A DNA stretch of 64,000 nt from Arion vulgaris (GCA_020796225.1 CM036755.1:38574806-38638805), one strand, 5' to 3'. Numbered from the stretch's first letter, positions 22,225-32,742 are shown. The notes: generated by a model not told the origin, from the letters alone. Translations and numbers: made by a program.

Positions 22225-22790
22225 GCTGACCAATGACGGGGTTGCTATAAAAGAAATGAAAAGAAGACTGAGCATTGCTTTGCAAAAACTAAAAGAACTA
22301 ACAAACCTTTGGAAGGGATCTGACATAAGAACACAAATCAAGTTTAAGTGCCTTCGTTTTTAACTTGGCAACATATGGTTATGAGACATGGACCATTGAC
22401 AAAGGGGTGAAGAAGATCATTAATGCCTTTGAATGCAATTTCTACAGAAGAGTACTTAGAATATCATGAACAGAGAAAAGAATAAATGCTTCTGTTCTGC
22501 AACAGCTTGATATTAAAGAGAGTTGGCTATTAAAGAACATAAAATCAAGGAAAATTAAATATTTCAGACACATCAAACAACATGAGTGCCTAGAGGGAAG
22601 GAATGGTGCCTGGAAGAAGAATTAGAGGAAGACCTAAAAGACGATGGGTGCAAGATGTCATTGACGATCTGAGAATGGCTACAGCTGACTCCAGTCATCT
22701 TGCACAGAACAGTTTTTCAGGACTGTTGTCATTGGAGCCAAACTCCGGAAGGGACAAGCTACTTGATGTTGATAAGTCTCAGTAAAACTG
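22225..22790 (+). mobile_element. LINE RT C-terminus and tail
   Basis: Contains kRRLSIALQKLKELTNLWKG-like DNA, gttatgagacatggaccatt (YETWTI), and GRRIRGRPKRRWVQDVIDDL. It ends ggacaagctacttgatgttga. It sits just before exon 3. Confidence 0.8.
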
Positions 22791-22831
22791 CCAGTAATGC
22801 ATGTTTCAATATTTATACTAATCTATTGTAG

Positions 22832-22945
22832 GTATTCGTCAGCTGCAATGCATTCTACTGAAGGTGGCTCTGCTGTTAGGTGTTGAGGTTCATGTGAATG
22901 TTTCATTTGAGCAACTTGTTGAACCCCCAGAGGATCAGAGCTCAG
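22832..22945 (+). CDS. MICAL: MICAL exon 3: monooxygenase domain
   Basis: Encodes [20 protein letters not shown], then [17 protein letters not shown] (residues about 160-197). This is the conserved MICAL strand-helix segment after the first FAD motif. The acceptor is attgtag and the donor is CAG|gtgaga, phase 1 in and phase 1 out. It was found by continuing the reading frame across the intron. The intron before it holds a SINE, a ~250-bp GAA-tailed repeat, a tRNA-derived SINE and a LINE tail. Sequence on both sides agrees with the family without gaps. Confidence 0.95.
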
Positions 22946-23027
22946 GTGAGAAAACTAAAATTAAGTTCAAGGCATTTTTTAAAGGGATCACAGCTTGACA
23001 AAACATGTCCAGTTAAAAGCATAGCGG

Positions 23028-23700
23028 TTGATTGATTGATAGGAAGATGTGTGCTCTGATCTCTTTCTTACATTGGAAGAATCTCTCCAGCAGTTCATCA
23101 AACTCTGCAGCGCCAACGAGGTTCCCCGATGTCATTTTGAGTATGGTAAAATCTTGTATAGGATTCTTTATTTTAATATTTTTCAATGAGTTTTGCACAG
23201 GCAGTGACTTTACAGCCTACTCTTATCGGTTTTCCCCTGCCAAGGGTTGGAGTCACCTTGACCACCTACGCTTTATCATTCATCTCCGATTAGACTATGA
23301 GCTAATCTTATCATCTACTTTGAGATCAGGGATCGTTGTGTGTTGCTGGGTCCCGCGAGCGAGGCAAAGAATAGTAACACTGCAACCTACAAGGCATGTC
23401 TAAGAGGCGACTGAGGTAGGGGCCTAGGGAAGCTACCCTAGTAAATAAATGTTGCCGAAATAGGATGTGCTGGGTTACTTGTAGGCGCATAACTGACACA
23501 ATGTACAATAGCTCTTAGGCTCAGATCACATATAAATCACAAATAGTAGTTCATCAAGTGGTCGATATGGAGCATTCAAAGAAGAAGAAATCAGGGATCT
23601 TTTGGAAAATATCCCAATCTCTTCACATGGTGAACAAACTGACTACCTTTGGAGCAAGACGCAACCACCATACCTCCACGCCACAGATACCTCCATAAGC
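23028..23700 (+). mobile_element. Family C repeat split by a family B insertion
   Basis: The left part is 23028-23334 (gattgattgataggaagatg to gatcagggatc) and the right part 23590-23700 (atcagggatcttttggaaaa to cacgccacag). The 255 bases between are the family B element. Confidence 0.85.
23335..23589 (+). mobile_element. Family B SINE-like repeat nested in a family C repeat, 10-bp target duplication
   Basis: From gttgtgtgttgctgggtccc to gaagaagaa. Perfect direct repeats atcagggatc flank it at 23325-23334 and 23590-23599. Family C sequence resumes on the right, so the insertion order is clear. Confidence 0.9.
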
Positions 23701-24430
23701 TAGAATGGGGTGTTGGGTGAGAAGGTAGGGGTTAGTACCTCACGGAAAATGACAGCCATATCCTGGTTGTGTCCACGGATAGTCATGATCCTATTTGGTC
23801 CCCACTTCTCACCTAGCTCATGTTTGGCTCCACGTGCCACACCCCAGGCAACGGTCTCGGCTGACTGGCTAAACAACATGAGTGGGCGGGAGTAATCCTG
23901 CTTAACCCTCCCACGCCCCCATTTTCCTCCCCCATTTCCCCTCCCCCATTTTCCCCTCCCCCATTTTCCCCTTACGTCCCTTTCCCACTTCCTTCCCAGT
24001 TGCGACAAGAGGTGATAAGACACTGGCATTGTACTGAGCCAGATAGGGTCACACTGCTTCGGGACCCATGGTGAAGACGGACTCTGTGTGTTGGAAGGGA
24101 ATAGCTGGATGGATGGAGATGCACAAAACACCTATGCACATGACGTGACACGGCCATAGTAAATAGCCCAGAACCAGAGCTAGTGATAAAGGCCTGCAAG
24201 CATGGTGCACCTATGACTAGCAGGGATTGTGCAGCGGTGAACTGTGCTCCCCAAGTTCGATCCAGTGACACCCTGATACCACATATCTGCCCGAAACTAC
24301 CAGGGGCCCCAGATCAAGTTAAAGATCTATGTCTGACAACCTCTTTGGGATGAAATTGTCGCAACAAAACTCCAGACATAATGCCAATAAGCTAGAATAA
24401 CTAAAAACTTGTTCTGAGGATCGAAAGTCT
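23700..24430. other. Intron stretch with no recognised gene
   Basis: A 143-codon minus-strand frame at 23700-24131 spans the G-rich tract and has no family signature or splice support. A tRNA-like fragment may sit at about 24220-24280 (gcagcggtgaactgtgctcc). Confidence 0.45.
23900..23975 (-). other. G-rich tract, predicted G-quadruplex on the minus strand
   Basis: The + strand has repeated cccccatttt and cccctccccc runs. On the minus strand this gives at least eight runs of four or five G separated by A-rich loops of a few bases, in the intron between exons 3 and 4. Confidence 0.8.
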
Positions 24431-24482
24431 TTGAGGTACTGTTTTTGTATTATTAAGATTTCACTTTATTTGTTGTGTGCAG

Positions 24483-24584
24483 GTGTAGGTTGGAAGTGTA
24501 AAGTGACACCAAAGAACCATATTCTCTCTGAGTATGAGTTTGATATCTTAATTGGAGCTGATGGCAAGAGAAATACTCTACCAG
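24483..24584 (+). CDS. MICAL: MICAL exon 4: second FAD motif
   Basis: Encodes GVGWKCKVTPKNHILSEYEF and DILIGADGKRNTLPG (residues about 198-231). The IGADGKRN stretch is the DG motif of flavin monooxygenases, which contacts both FAD and NADPH. The acceptor is tgtgtgcag and the donor is CCAG|gtattt, phase 1 on both sides. Exon 5 continues as [19 protein letters not shown], so the join is exact. A GAA-tailed repeat begins about 50 bp into the following intron. Confidence 0.95.
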
Positions 24585-24631
24585 GTATTTGTTATTTCTT
24601 TCTTATTGTTTAACTTATAGACATTACACGT

Positions 24632-24885
24632 CCGTGTGGTGCCGGGTCCCACAAGGGAAGCAAAGAATAGTAACTGCAACCTACAATGCATGTTGTAAGA
24701 GGTGACTGATGTAGACCCTAGGGATGCTACCCTAGCAAATAAAAACAGCGCAGAAATCGGATGTGCTGGTCTACTTGTAGGCACATAACTGGCACAAAGT
24801 ACAATCGCTCTTAGGCTCAGATCACGTATAAATCACACAGATTGGTTGACAAGGGGTCGATATGGAGCTTTTTAAGAAGAAGAAG
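24632..24885 (+). mobile_element. Family B SINE-like repeat
   Basis: From gtccgtgtggtgccgggtcc to aagaagaagaag. Flanks agacattacac and agacattatacac support a target duplication. Confidence 0.85.
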
Positions 24886-25640
24886 ACATTATACACAGCT
24901 AAAACAAATCAGATTACTAATTACAAAAAAAATACTAAGAGCGTACATATTCCCAGTGGCAACATATGGATGTGAAGCATGGACATTTAACATGGCAGTG
25001 GAAAAACATATATGTGCTTTTGAATATAAGTGTTACAGGAATTCATTTAGGATTCATTGTGTGTTTTTTTTTGTATGTTCCCTGAAGAAGACTTATAGTC
25101 AATACGTTGGATTTTTGTTAGTTTTATTATTTTATTATTGATTTTTGCTTGCTTGTGTGATACCATACATGCATGTCTTTGCCCTTAAACGTCAATTTAT
25201 TACGTATCACCACAGCCTCCCTCGGTTTTCTTCAGGCAGAGGCAGAACATCTGGCCTATGAGAGAGAGAAATTCTGAAGAACTGTTGGGGTGGCAGAGTT
25301 CTGCTCAGGACAAGCTATTTGATGATGAAAACAAATCAGAGACTTTAAATATTTAAGGTAGCATGATCTCATTCAATAAAAGAATTACAGCAGAAATACA
25401 ACACAGATGGAATAAGACTAACCAGATTATTGGACAAATGTCACTAATACTGAAAAACAAGCACGTAGGAGAGCAATGTTCAACACAGTTTTTTACAGTC
25501 CTAGGCTATCAGTGTCAGACCTGGACACTGACAACAAATGAGAAAAGAAGAATCCAAACGACAGAGATGAAGTTGCGAAGGAGAAGTTACCAAGGTTCAA
25601 AGGGTTAACACCAGTGTCTGCACTGTTTAACTCTTTGATG
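24886..25640 (+). mobile_element. Composite LINE fragments
   Basis: 24890-25060 encodes PVATYGCEAWTFNMAVEK. 25235-25330 is a LINE E end (gaagaactgttggggtggca, gatgatga). 25340-25640 is a third tail with QTWTLTTNEKRRIQTTEMK. The order suggests several insertions and deletions. Confidence 0.75.
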
Positions 25641-25689
25641 ATGATGCATGCTGCACTATTTTTCTTTCGGTTTCCTTATAGTGTTTGAA

Positions 25690-25930
25690 AGGGTTTTCAA
25701 AGACTCATTGACTTCATTGACACCGGCTTTACCCCATATGACTTGGTCCCTCTCCCCAGAAATGTCACACCACCCACCGAGAGTATTGCACAAAGTTCAA
25801 ACTCTGTAGTTCCTACAACAATCCTAGAGATCTTTGGAAAAAAAGCAGTCATGAAAAGAGCAGCATGGTTCGGATTTGAACCTACGAATGTTCGGAATCC
25901 AAGGCAACAGCGTAACCACTTAGGCACAGA
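25690..25930 (-). mobile_element. tRNA-derived SINE, near full length
   Basis: Reverse copy: ttgacaccggctttacccca, cgagagtattgcacaaagtt, and a head with ggatttgaacctacg (B box) and gtaaccacttaggc (A box). Confidence 0.82.
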
Positions 25931-25934
25931 TACC

Positions 25935-26620
25935 CCTGCTACATATTTTCACTTACATTGCAATATGACAGAATGCAGACCCACATCAACACAAAACATC
26001 CGTCCCTGAGAATATACACAAAACGTTCTCAGGACTATACACACAATACTTCATAAGGACACAATACTCAACAAGTCCCAGGTCACAAGGCTACACCACG
26101 AAAAAAGACAAATTTGATCTGATATAACCAAAAAGACATCCATCTTAGGTTGAAAAGAGCGTGCCTCGACCACATGAAGGCTTAATCGTAGTCTCCTATA
26201 ACCATACGCCATAGGGCTACGTTAAAAATCTTGGAAATAAGACCACAACCGCGTTAACTCGCATTCCAGTATGGTTGTATAACGAAGAATTCATTTTAAA
26301 ATCAATACAACATGCTAAATCAAAGTTATATTATGTAACAAGTTAAGTTTAATACTAAGGAATATCAGTATTATGAATATTTTTTATCAATAAATAACCA
26401 TGGACATATAGAACTGTGTAAAATTGCAAATAAGCTTGCAGTGTTCTATCAAACATATACAAAACGAGCCCCAATTAAAAACTAGGTCAGGGTTTCCCCG
26501 ATCAGCTATATGGCCCAATATTAGTGTTGGCTATGGCTTAATCCACCACCTAACAAACAACAAAACATGACAGAACTTCCATCTTTTTCCACCACCATCT
26601 CATCAACATTTTCAAATGTG
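25935..26620. other. Unique AT-rich intron sequence
   Basis: Upstream of exon 5. No repeat family or coding sequence recognised. Confidence 0.5.
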
Positions 26621-26624
26621 GTTA

Positions 26625-26708
26625 AACCAAATCTGATATAATATGATGTGGTTAAACCAAATCTGATATAATATGATGTGGTTAAACCAAATCTAATATA
26701 ATATGAAA
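26625..26708 (+). repeat. Three-copy 30-bp repeat before exon 5
   Basis: Three units of atgtggttaaaccaaatctg plus atataatatg, with one substitution in the third. It ends 24 bp before the exon 5 acceptor. Confidence 0.92.
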
Positions 26709-26731
26709 GCCATCTTGTTTATTCTAATCAG

Positions 26732-26988
26732 GTTTCAAACGCAATGAATTCCGTGGTAAACTTGCTATAGCTATCACAGCCAACTTCATCAATCGTAACA
26801 CTCAAGCCGAGGCCAGTGTCGAGGAGATCAGTGGTGTTGCCTTTATCTTCAATCAGAAGTTCTTCACAGATCTGAAAGAGAGCACTAGGATTGATCTGGA
26901 GAACATTGTGTACTATAAGGATGATACACACTACTTTGTGATGACTGCTAAGAAAGCTAGCTTGTTGGAGAAGGGAGTGTTAAAAGAT
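26732..26988 (+). CDS. MICAL: MICAL exon 5: monooxygenase domain core
   Basis: Encodes residues about 232-317, including [55 protein letters not shown] and EKGVLKD. These are among the most conserved MICAL monooxygenase segments. The acceptor is taatcag and the donor is GAT|gtaagt, phase 1 in and phase 0 out. The frame is intact through all 257 bases. A three-copy 30-bp repeat at 26625-26705 ends just before the acceptor. Confidence 0.96.
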
Positions 26989-27029
26989 GTAAGTTTATCT
27001 CATATAACATCATCAACATCATCATCATC

Positions 27030-27325
27030 GCCTGTGTGTTGCCGGGGCTCACAATGTAAGCAAAGAATAGTAACACTGTGACTTACAAAGCGACTGTAGT
27101 ACAAAGTACAAACATAACCTTTCCCCAGTCTCTTCTCTGGTCTCTTTATGGCCTCCCAGGATAGCTGAGCACTCTTCAGTTCTTCAAGAAGACTGTGTCT
27201 ACATGGTAAGATGCGACTGAGGTAGGGGTCTAGGGAAACTACCAATCGGATCTTTAGGCTCAGATGACATACAAATCACACAGAGTGGTTAACATGTGGT
27301 CAATATGGTGCGTTCTTCTTCTGCG
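27030..27325 (+). mobile_element. Family B SINE-like repeat with an internal insertion
   Basis: Starts cgcctgtgtgttgccggggc. After acttacaaagcgactg, about 120 unrelated bases interrupt the core before atgcgactgaggtaggggtc. It ends gttcttcttctgc. It begins 40 bp after the exon 5 donor. Confidence 0.78.
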
Positions 27326-27659
27326 TTCTCACTAGATTGGGATTTTGGATTCTCTAGTAAAGGCAACCGTCTGCCTCAGATTATCAGCCACGCCTATCCT
27401 TGCTCATTCGATACACCAGAATATCATCGACATAAGACATTGTTCTGCCAAGCCCGACTCTCTGTGTGCTGGTTATCCCGACTGTGTATACATTGAACAG
27501 GACTGGCGAGAGTGGTGATTTAAATAAATTTTGCTGCCGCAGCTCCCAAAAGCTTCTATATATGAAAATAGACAGGAATGAATTATCTTTGTGTTACAAT
27601 AGTAACGGAGGGTTCAAAGAAGAAGAAGATGTATGTTTTGTCCAGGTTTGTCATTAAAT

Positions 27660-27922
27660 GAGTTACCGCCGAGCGGTTACCGGGCCCAAATTTGGGGTAT
27701 AACGAATAGAAACACTGTTACCTACCACGCATGTCATAAGAGGCGACTAAGGAGGTTTGGCAGAAATCGGATGCACATGTCCTAATCGTGTAGAAGTCGA
27801 TGCGTTTAGGAGCATACCAAAACAATGTGCGACGTATACATGTTCTTGGCAAAGATCAAACATATCACAAAGAGTAATTAAAATTGGTCATAAAGAACAA
27901 GCGCAAAGAAGAAAGAAAAAGA
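27660..27922 (+). mobile_element. B2 subfamily repeat, near full length
   Basis: From gagttaccgccgagcggtta through cctaccacgcatgtcataag and gttcttggcaaagatcaaac to caaagaagaaagaaaaag. The flanks atgagttac at 27657 and atgagttac at 27925 suggest a 9-bp target duplication. Confidence 0.82.
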
Positions 27923-28164
27923 AATGAGTTACAATTCTCATTACCAATTTGATCACAATGGTGTTAATTGTATAGTAGGATTTAGTGTATAGCCAGGCAG
28001 AAGAGTACTGTGTGTTGTTTATATAATTTAGTAGAACGCATAGAACCCAGGACTTTTCATATACCTTTCGGCTGGCAGTTCATTTCCCAATACCTATACT
28101 TTCCCTTTATATTCTTTCCTGGGACTATATACCAGCAGTTGATCGCAAGGCAAACTGATCTGCT

Positions 28165-28368
28165 ATAACGAGTTGTCGTCGATGTTCTAGGCACCACTTA
28201 TATGATCAGTAGTTTGCCATTGCTTTCTAAATGATGATGTCTATTTTTGCCTTTTGTAAAATTCGCGCAACAAATTTGCTTCCATATTGCCTGCAACGGA
28301 GTTTGAACCAGGTACGCTTGGGTTGTGATCGAGCACACTACCGCTGTAAGCTACAGACGCTCACGATG
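28165..28368 (-). mobile_element. Third tRNA-derived SINE family, second copy
   Basis: ctaggcaccacttatatgat, tagtttgccattgctttcta and tttgaaccaggtacgcttgg match the copy at 21745-21945. Confidence 0.78.
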
Positions 28369-28369
28369 A

Positions 28370-28728
28370 TAAGTTTACTGATCTGTAAACATGATGGCAC
28401 TGTTTGTATCAGTTAGCGTTATTGTTAATATTGTCATCTCAGCAGTTGTGGCTCGTGATCATTTTTGTCGGTGGGGCCAGATATAAATTTTCTGAAAAAT
28501 CATGGTTTCGAGTTAGGTTATATTTTAGTATTTACGATTATTTTTCTATTCTGGGAAGATATTCAACTTTCAAAGCTAATAAGTATCACATTAAAAATAG
28601 TAATTATGAAATTTATAAAATAATAAAAACACGTTACGCATTATTTTTTGGTGGGCCCAGCCCCACGGGCCCTTAATGACGAGCCACCACTGCATCTCAA
28701 TAATACATGTTCTTGTTGCTATCTTGCA
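28370..28728. other. Unique intron sequence before exon 6
   Basis: AT-rich, with a GC-rich patch gggcccagccccacgggccc at 28653-28672 that is nearly palindromic. No exon recognised. Confidence 0.45.
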
Positions 28729-28729
28729 G

Positions 28730-28987
28730 GACTTCTCCGATACTTTGATGCTACTGGCCAGCTCTAATGTGGACCAAGAAGCATTAAAGGCATATGCCCG
28801 TGAGGCAGCAGATTTCTCCACCAATTACCAGCTGCCTTCTCTGGATTATGCTGTCAACCATTACGGACAGGCGGATGTGGCCATGTTTGATTTTACTTCC
28901 ATGTTTGCAGCAGAGAACGCATCCCAGTTTATCTTGAGAAATAACCATCATCTGTTGATAGCCTTAGTTGGTGATAGTCTGCTTGAG
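28730..28987 (+). CDS. MICAL: MICAL exon 6: monooxygenase domain ending at the GD motif
   Basis: Encodes residues about 318-403, including [39 protein letters not shown] and [18 protein letters not shown] begins the GD motif that closes over the FAD ribose in this flavoprotein class and is completed by PFWPTGSG in exon 7. The acceptor is cttgcag and the donor is GAG|gtaagg, phase 0. The last ~22 bases of the exon are also the start of a 43-bp tandem array running 1.2 kb into the intron, so the true donor is followed by about 27 copies of itself. Read-through past the true donor meets a TGA after 9 codons. Confidence 0.95.
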
Positions 28988-30170
28988 GTAAGGGTCTTTG
29001 ATAGTCTTAGTTGGTGATAGTCTGCTTGAGGTAAGGATCTTTGATAGCCTTAGTTGGTGATAGTCTGTTTGAGGTAAGGGTCTTTGATAGCCTTAGTTGG
29101 TGATAGTCTGCTTGAGGTAATTGTCTTTGATAGCCTTAGTTGGTGATAGTCTGCTCGAGGTAAGGGTCTTTGATAGCCTTAGTTGGTGATTGTTTGAGGT
29201 AAGGATCTTTGATAGCCTTAGTTGGTGATAGTCTGCTTGAGGTAAGGGTCTTTGATAGCCTTAGTTGGTGATAGTCTGTTTGAGGTAAGGGTCTTTGATA
29301 ACCTTAGTTGGTGATAGTCTGCTTGAGGTAAGGGTCTTTGATAGTCTTAGTTGGTGATAGTCTGCTTGAGGTAAGGGTCTTTGATAGCCTTAGTTGGTGA
29401 TAGTCTGTTTGAGGTAAGGGTCTTTGATAGCCTTAGTTGGTGATAGTCTGCTTGAGGTAAGGGTCTTTGATAGCCTTAGTTGGTGATAGTCTGCTTGAGG
29501 TAAGGGTCTTTGATAGCCTTAGTTGGTGATTGCTTGAGGTAAGGATCTTTGATAGTCTTAGTTGGTGATAGTCTGCTTGAGGTAAGGATCTTTGATAACT
29601 TAGTTGATAGTTGCTTGAGGTAAGGGTCTTTGATAGTCTTGGTGATTGCTTGAGGTAAGGGTCTTTGATAGCCTTAGTTGGTGATTGTTTGAGGTAAGGA
29701 TCTTTGATAGCCTTAGTTGGTGATAGTCTGCTTGAGGTAAGGGTCTTTGATAGCCTTAGTTGGTGATTGTTGAGGTAAGGGTCTTTGATAGCCTTGTGAT
29801 GATTGCTTGAGGTAAGGATCTTTGATAACCTTAGTTGGTGATAGTCTGCTCGAGGTAAGGATCTTTGATAACCTTAGTTGGTGATTGCTTGAGGTAAGGG
29901 TCTTTGAGGTCTTGGTGATTGCTTGGAGGTAAGGGTCATTGATAAGCTTAGTTGAGTGATTGCTTGAGGTAAGGATCTTTGAAACCTTAGTGTGATTGCT
30001 TGAGGTAAGGGTCTTTGATAGCCTTGGTGATTGCTTGAGGTAAGGGTCTTTGATAGCCTTGGTGATTGCTTAAGGTAAGGGTCTTTGATAGCCTTAGTTG
30101 ATTGCTTGAGGTAAGGATCTTTGGTAACCTTAGTTGGTGATTGCTTGAGGTAAGGGTCTTGAGGTGGTGT
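28966..30170 (+). repeat. 43-bp minisatellite that copies the exon 6 splice donor
   Basis: About 27 tandem units, each gtaagggtctttgatagcct followed by tagttggtgatagtctgcttgag. The second half equals the last bases of exon 6 (coding LVGDSLLE) and the first half equals the start of the intron. Each unit therefore rebuilds GAG|gtaagg. Two exact units place donors at 28988 and 29031. Units beyond about 29580 show many short losses. Confidence 0.95.
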
Positions 30171-30617
30171 GTTGCTGGGGCTGCAAGGAGCAAAGAATAG
30201 TAGCATTGTGACCTACAAAGCATGTCTTAAGAGGCTACTGAGGTAGGGGCCTAGAAAAGCTACCCTAGTAAATAAAAATCGTCGCAGAAATCAGATGTGC
30301 TGACTACTTATAGGCTCATAACTGGCACGACGTGCAATCACTCTTAGGCTCTGATCATATACAAATCACAAACAAATCACAAAGAGTGGTTAACAAGTGG
30401 TCGATATGGAATGTTCCAAGAACAAGTAAGAGGCGACTGAGGCATAGGCCTAGGGAAACTACCCTAGTAAATAACAAAAAGGTTTAAGAAATTGGATGTG
30501 CTGGCCTACTTGTAGATACATAACTCGCACAATGTGCAATCGCTCTTAGGCTCAGATCACATACGAATTACAAAGAGTGGTTGAACAAATGGCCGATATG
30601 GAGCGTTCGAAGAAGAA
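30165..30617 (+). mobile_element. Two adjacent family B repeats, second 5'-truncated
   Basis: A full copy at 30165-30426 (gtgtgttgctggggctgcaa to ttccaagaacaag) is followed directly by a copy at 30427-30617 that starts mid-core at taagaggcgactgaggcata and ends cgttcgaagaagaa. A stub (catgtgttgccggggcttgc) with GAA tail is at 30693-30742. Confidence 0.83.
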
Positions 30618-30808
30618 CTAGAACCAAGCCAGGATCGAGAAAACTGATAAATTCCATGGCATTCATTGTTCATGTCTTACATCGACAGACTCCCATGTGT
30701 TGCCGGGGCTTGCAAGGGGAGCAAAGAAGAAGAAGACATCGGCAGAGTAAACAAGGACCGTTTATATAGGTATCATTTCTGTAACCAACTTTACTTTCTT
30801 GTCTCTAG

Positions 30809-31006
30809 CCATTTTGGCCAACTGGCTCTGGTTGTGCTCGAGGCTTCCTGAGTGCTTTCGATGCTGCCTGGATGGTTCGCAGTTGGGCAATGGGCAAGAC
30901 ACCTTGCAGGTGCTGTCTGAAGAGAAGCATCTATACAGTGCTGTCGAGACAACTTCAGCTATCTCAGCAAGAACTACACTATGTACAGTATAGACCCTAA
31001 CACTAG
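30809..31006 (+). CDS. MICAL: MICAL exon 7: GD motif completion, with three apparent frameshifts
   Basis: It begins [20 protein letters not shown], then [12 protein letters not shown], the expected continuation of the FAD-domain GD motif. From 30905 the family sequence continues only by changing frame: LQVLSE at about 30904-30921, SIY at 30926-30934, and [15 protein letters not shown] at 30960-31004. The acceptor is gtctctag and the donor is CTAG|gtcagt. The length is 198, whereas the phase needed to join exon 8 (AG|A) requires length 2 modulo 3, consistent with net missing bases. Splice sites and protein similarity persist, so sequencing indels are more likely than decay. Confidence 0.85.
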
Positions 31007-31074
31007 GTCAGTCAGTTGTCATGCTAGGTACATTCATGTTTCACATTCCGCTCACAATGTGTCTCTTATATTTC

Positions 31075-31590
31075 AAAAAGTTCATCTCTATTCAATATCA
31101 AATACAAATACTTTTCATTCAATATGAAATAAGTACTTTTCATTCAATATGAAATAAATACTTTTCATTCAATATGAAATAAGTACTTTTATTCAATGAT
31201 AAATAATAAATATACTTTTCATTCAATATGAAATAAATACTTTTCATTCAATATGAAATAATAAATGAAATAACTTTTCATTCAATATGAAATAAGTACT
31301 TTTCATTCAGTATGAAATAAGTACTTTTCATTCAGTATGAAATAGTACTTTTCATTCAATATGAAATAAGTACTTTTCATTCAGTATGAAATAGGTGTTT
31401 TTCTATTCAGTATGAAATAAGTACTTTTCATTCAATATGAAATAAGTACTTTTCATTCAGTATGAAATAAGTACTTTTCATTCAATATGAAATAAGTACT
31501 TTTCATTCAGTATGAAATAGGTGTTTTTCTATTCAGTATGAAACTAGTACTTTTCATTCAGTAAGAAATACAAGTACTTTCCATCAATGT
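31075..31590 (+). repeat. 25-bp AT-rich minisatellite in the intron before exon 8
   Basis: About 20 units of acttttcattcaatatgaaa plus taagt, with variants carrying cagtatg or aggtgtttttct. A longer-period alternation of variants at 31320-31540 suggests multi-unit duplication. Confidence 0.92.
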
Positions 31591-31726
31591 AAAATACAAA
31601 TACAAGTGTGGGATCAAACCCACATCCCTCTTGTGTCGGAGTTGATAGGCAAACGTTTATACATTACGCTAATCTGTCCCACCCCTCTATAACTACAGGT
31701 GAGAATTCTGTGATCCTATTTTTCAG

Positions 31727-31860
31727 ATATCCAAACTTAAATCTGGCATCAGTCAAAGAAAGTCAGGTACGACATCTTTATGATGGTGGTATCTTTGACA
31801 TGGAGAAGCTTGAAGAGAAGATTGATGTTGGAACAGTGCCCAATAAGAAACCAAGAAATT
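31727..31860 (+). CDS. MICAL: MICAL exon 8: end of the monooxygenase domain and linker to CH
   Basis: Encodes RYPNLNLASVKESQVRHLYD, then GGIFDMEKLEEK and the basic stretch NKKPRN (residues about 470-514). YPN-N plus QVRHLYD is the usual end of the MICAL monooxygenase domain. The acceptor is atttttcag and the donor is AATT|gtaagt, phase 2 in and phase 1 out. The intron before it carries a 25-bp AT-rich array; the one after carries a repeat shared with 50930-51290 and a 57-bp array. Confidence 0.93.
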
Positions 31861-32009
31861 GTAAGTATAGGCGGTATGATGTTCCAGTTTGAAATTTGAG
31901 CTAACAAATAATCGTTGTTGTGACTTATAGCGGAGGTTGTGGAAGTACTGATGAGGATGGTGTCAATATTTGGTACACAAAACTTAACGACAGGCAAACC
32001 ACAGTAGTT

Positions 32010-32370
32010 CAAAGAAAGACTGGTAACCTGGGCAGATGACACTCAACACAAAAAAGACTGGTAACCTGGACAGATGACGCTCAACATCCCGGAGGGAAGG
32101 TTGTCTAAGGGTAGCTACCCTAAAAGAAAATAGCAACCTGCTGCCTTGCAGGTCGGCTGGGGACAGCCCAAGGCTGACGGAGAGCAAACCCAGTAAACGC
32201 TGGCTAAAACCGGACACATTGCCGAAAGATAAGCACCAGAGCTCCAAATGGCGCTAAAGATGTGACGAAACTCACCCATGCTAAGGTGATGAATCAGATT
32301 TCCACATGAATGAGATTTATTGGGAAATCTGGTACATCAATCTAAGCGGTGATCGCGCGCGAGAGAGACT
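32010..32370 (+). mobile_element. Family I interspersed repeat
   Basis: gggagggaaggttgtctaag-type, ctgccttgcaggtcggctgg, cagcccaaggctgacggaga and agctccaaatggcgctaaag. A second copy is at 50930-51290 and reverse pieces at 35930-36180. Confidence 0.8.
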
Positions 32371-32379
32371 CCTTCGACT

Positions 32380-32742
32380 TTAGACCCTCATAAGGCATAT
32401 GGTCTCAACAGTTGTCATTCTTTTGTCTTCATTTCTAAACTGGTCTATTCTTGATATTCCCAACATTCTGCGTAGGCACGTCATCTCTGTCATGACTAGT
32501 TTTCTTCTGTCATTGAATGTCAGCGTCCAGGTTTGGTACTGATAGCATAATGTTGAGAGAAAGATTGTGTTGAAGAACGCTCTTTTAGTGTTCATGGTGA
32601 CATGTTTGCATTTCAAAATTGGCGTCAGTTGACCTATGATTTGATTTGCTTTGTTGCATCTATTTTGGATTTAATTAGTTATTCTTACATTTGCTGAAAA
32701 AATGCTTCCTAGGTATGTCAAGTCTTTGACTTGTTTTAATGA
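32380..32742 (-). mobile_element. LINE RT C-terminal fragment
   Basis: The minus strand reads TLCYQYQTWTLTFNDRRKLV then MTCLRRMLGISR. The adjoining 57-bp array seems to be amplified from this element's upstream part (YLGS-like region). Confidence 0.78.

Noticed and set aside
23700..24131. 143-codon minus-strand frame
   Set aside because: Spans a G-rich low-complexity tract, with no recognisable domain or splice context.
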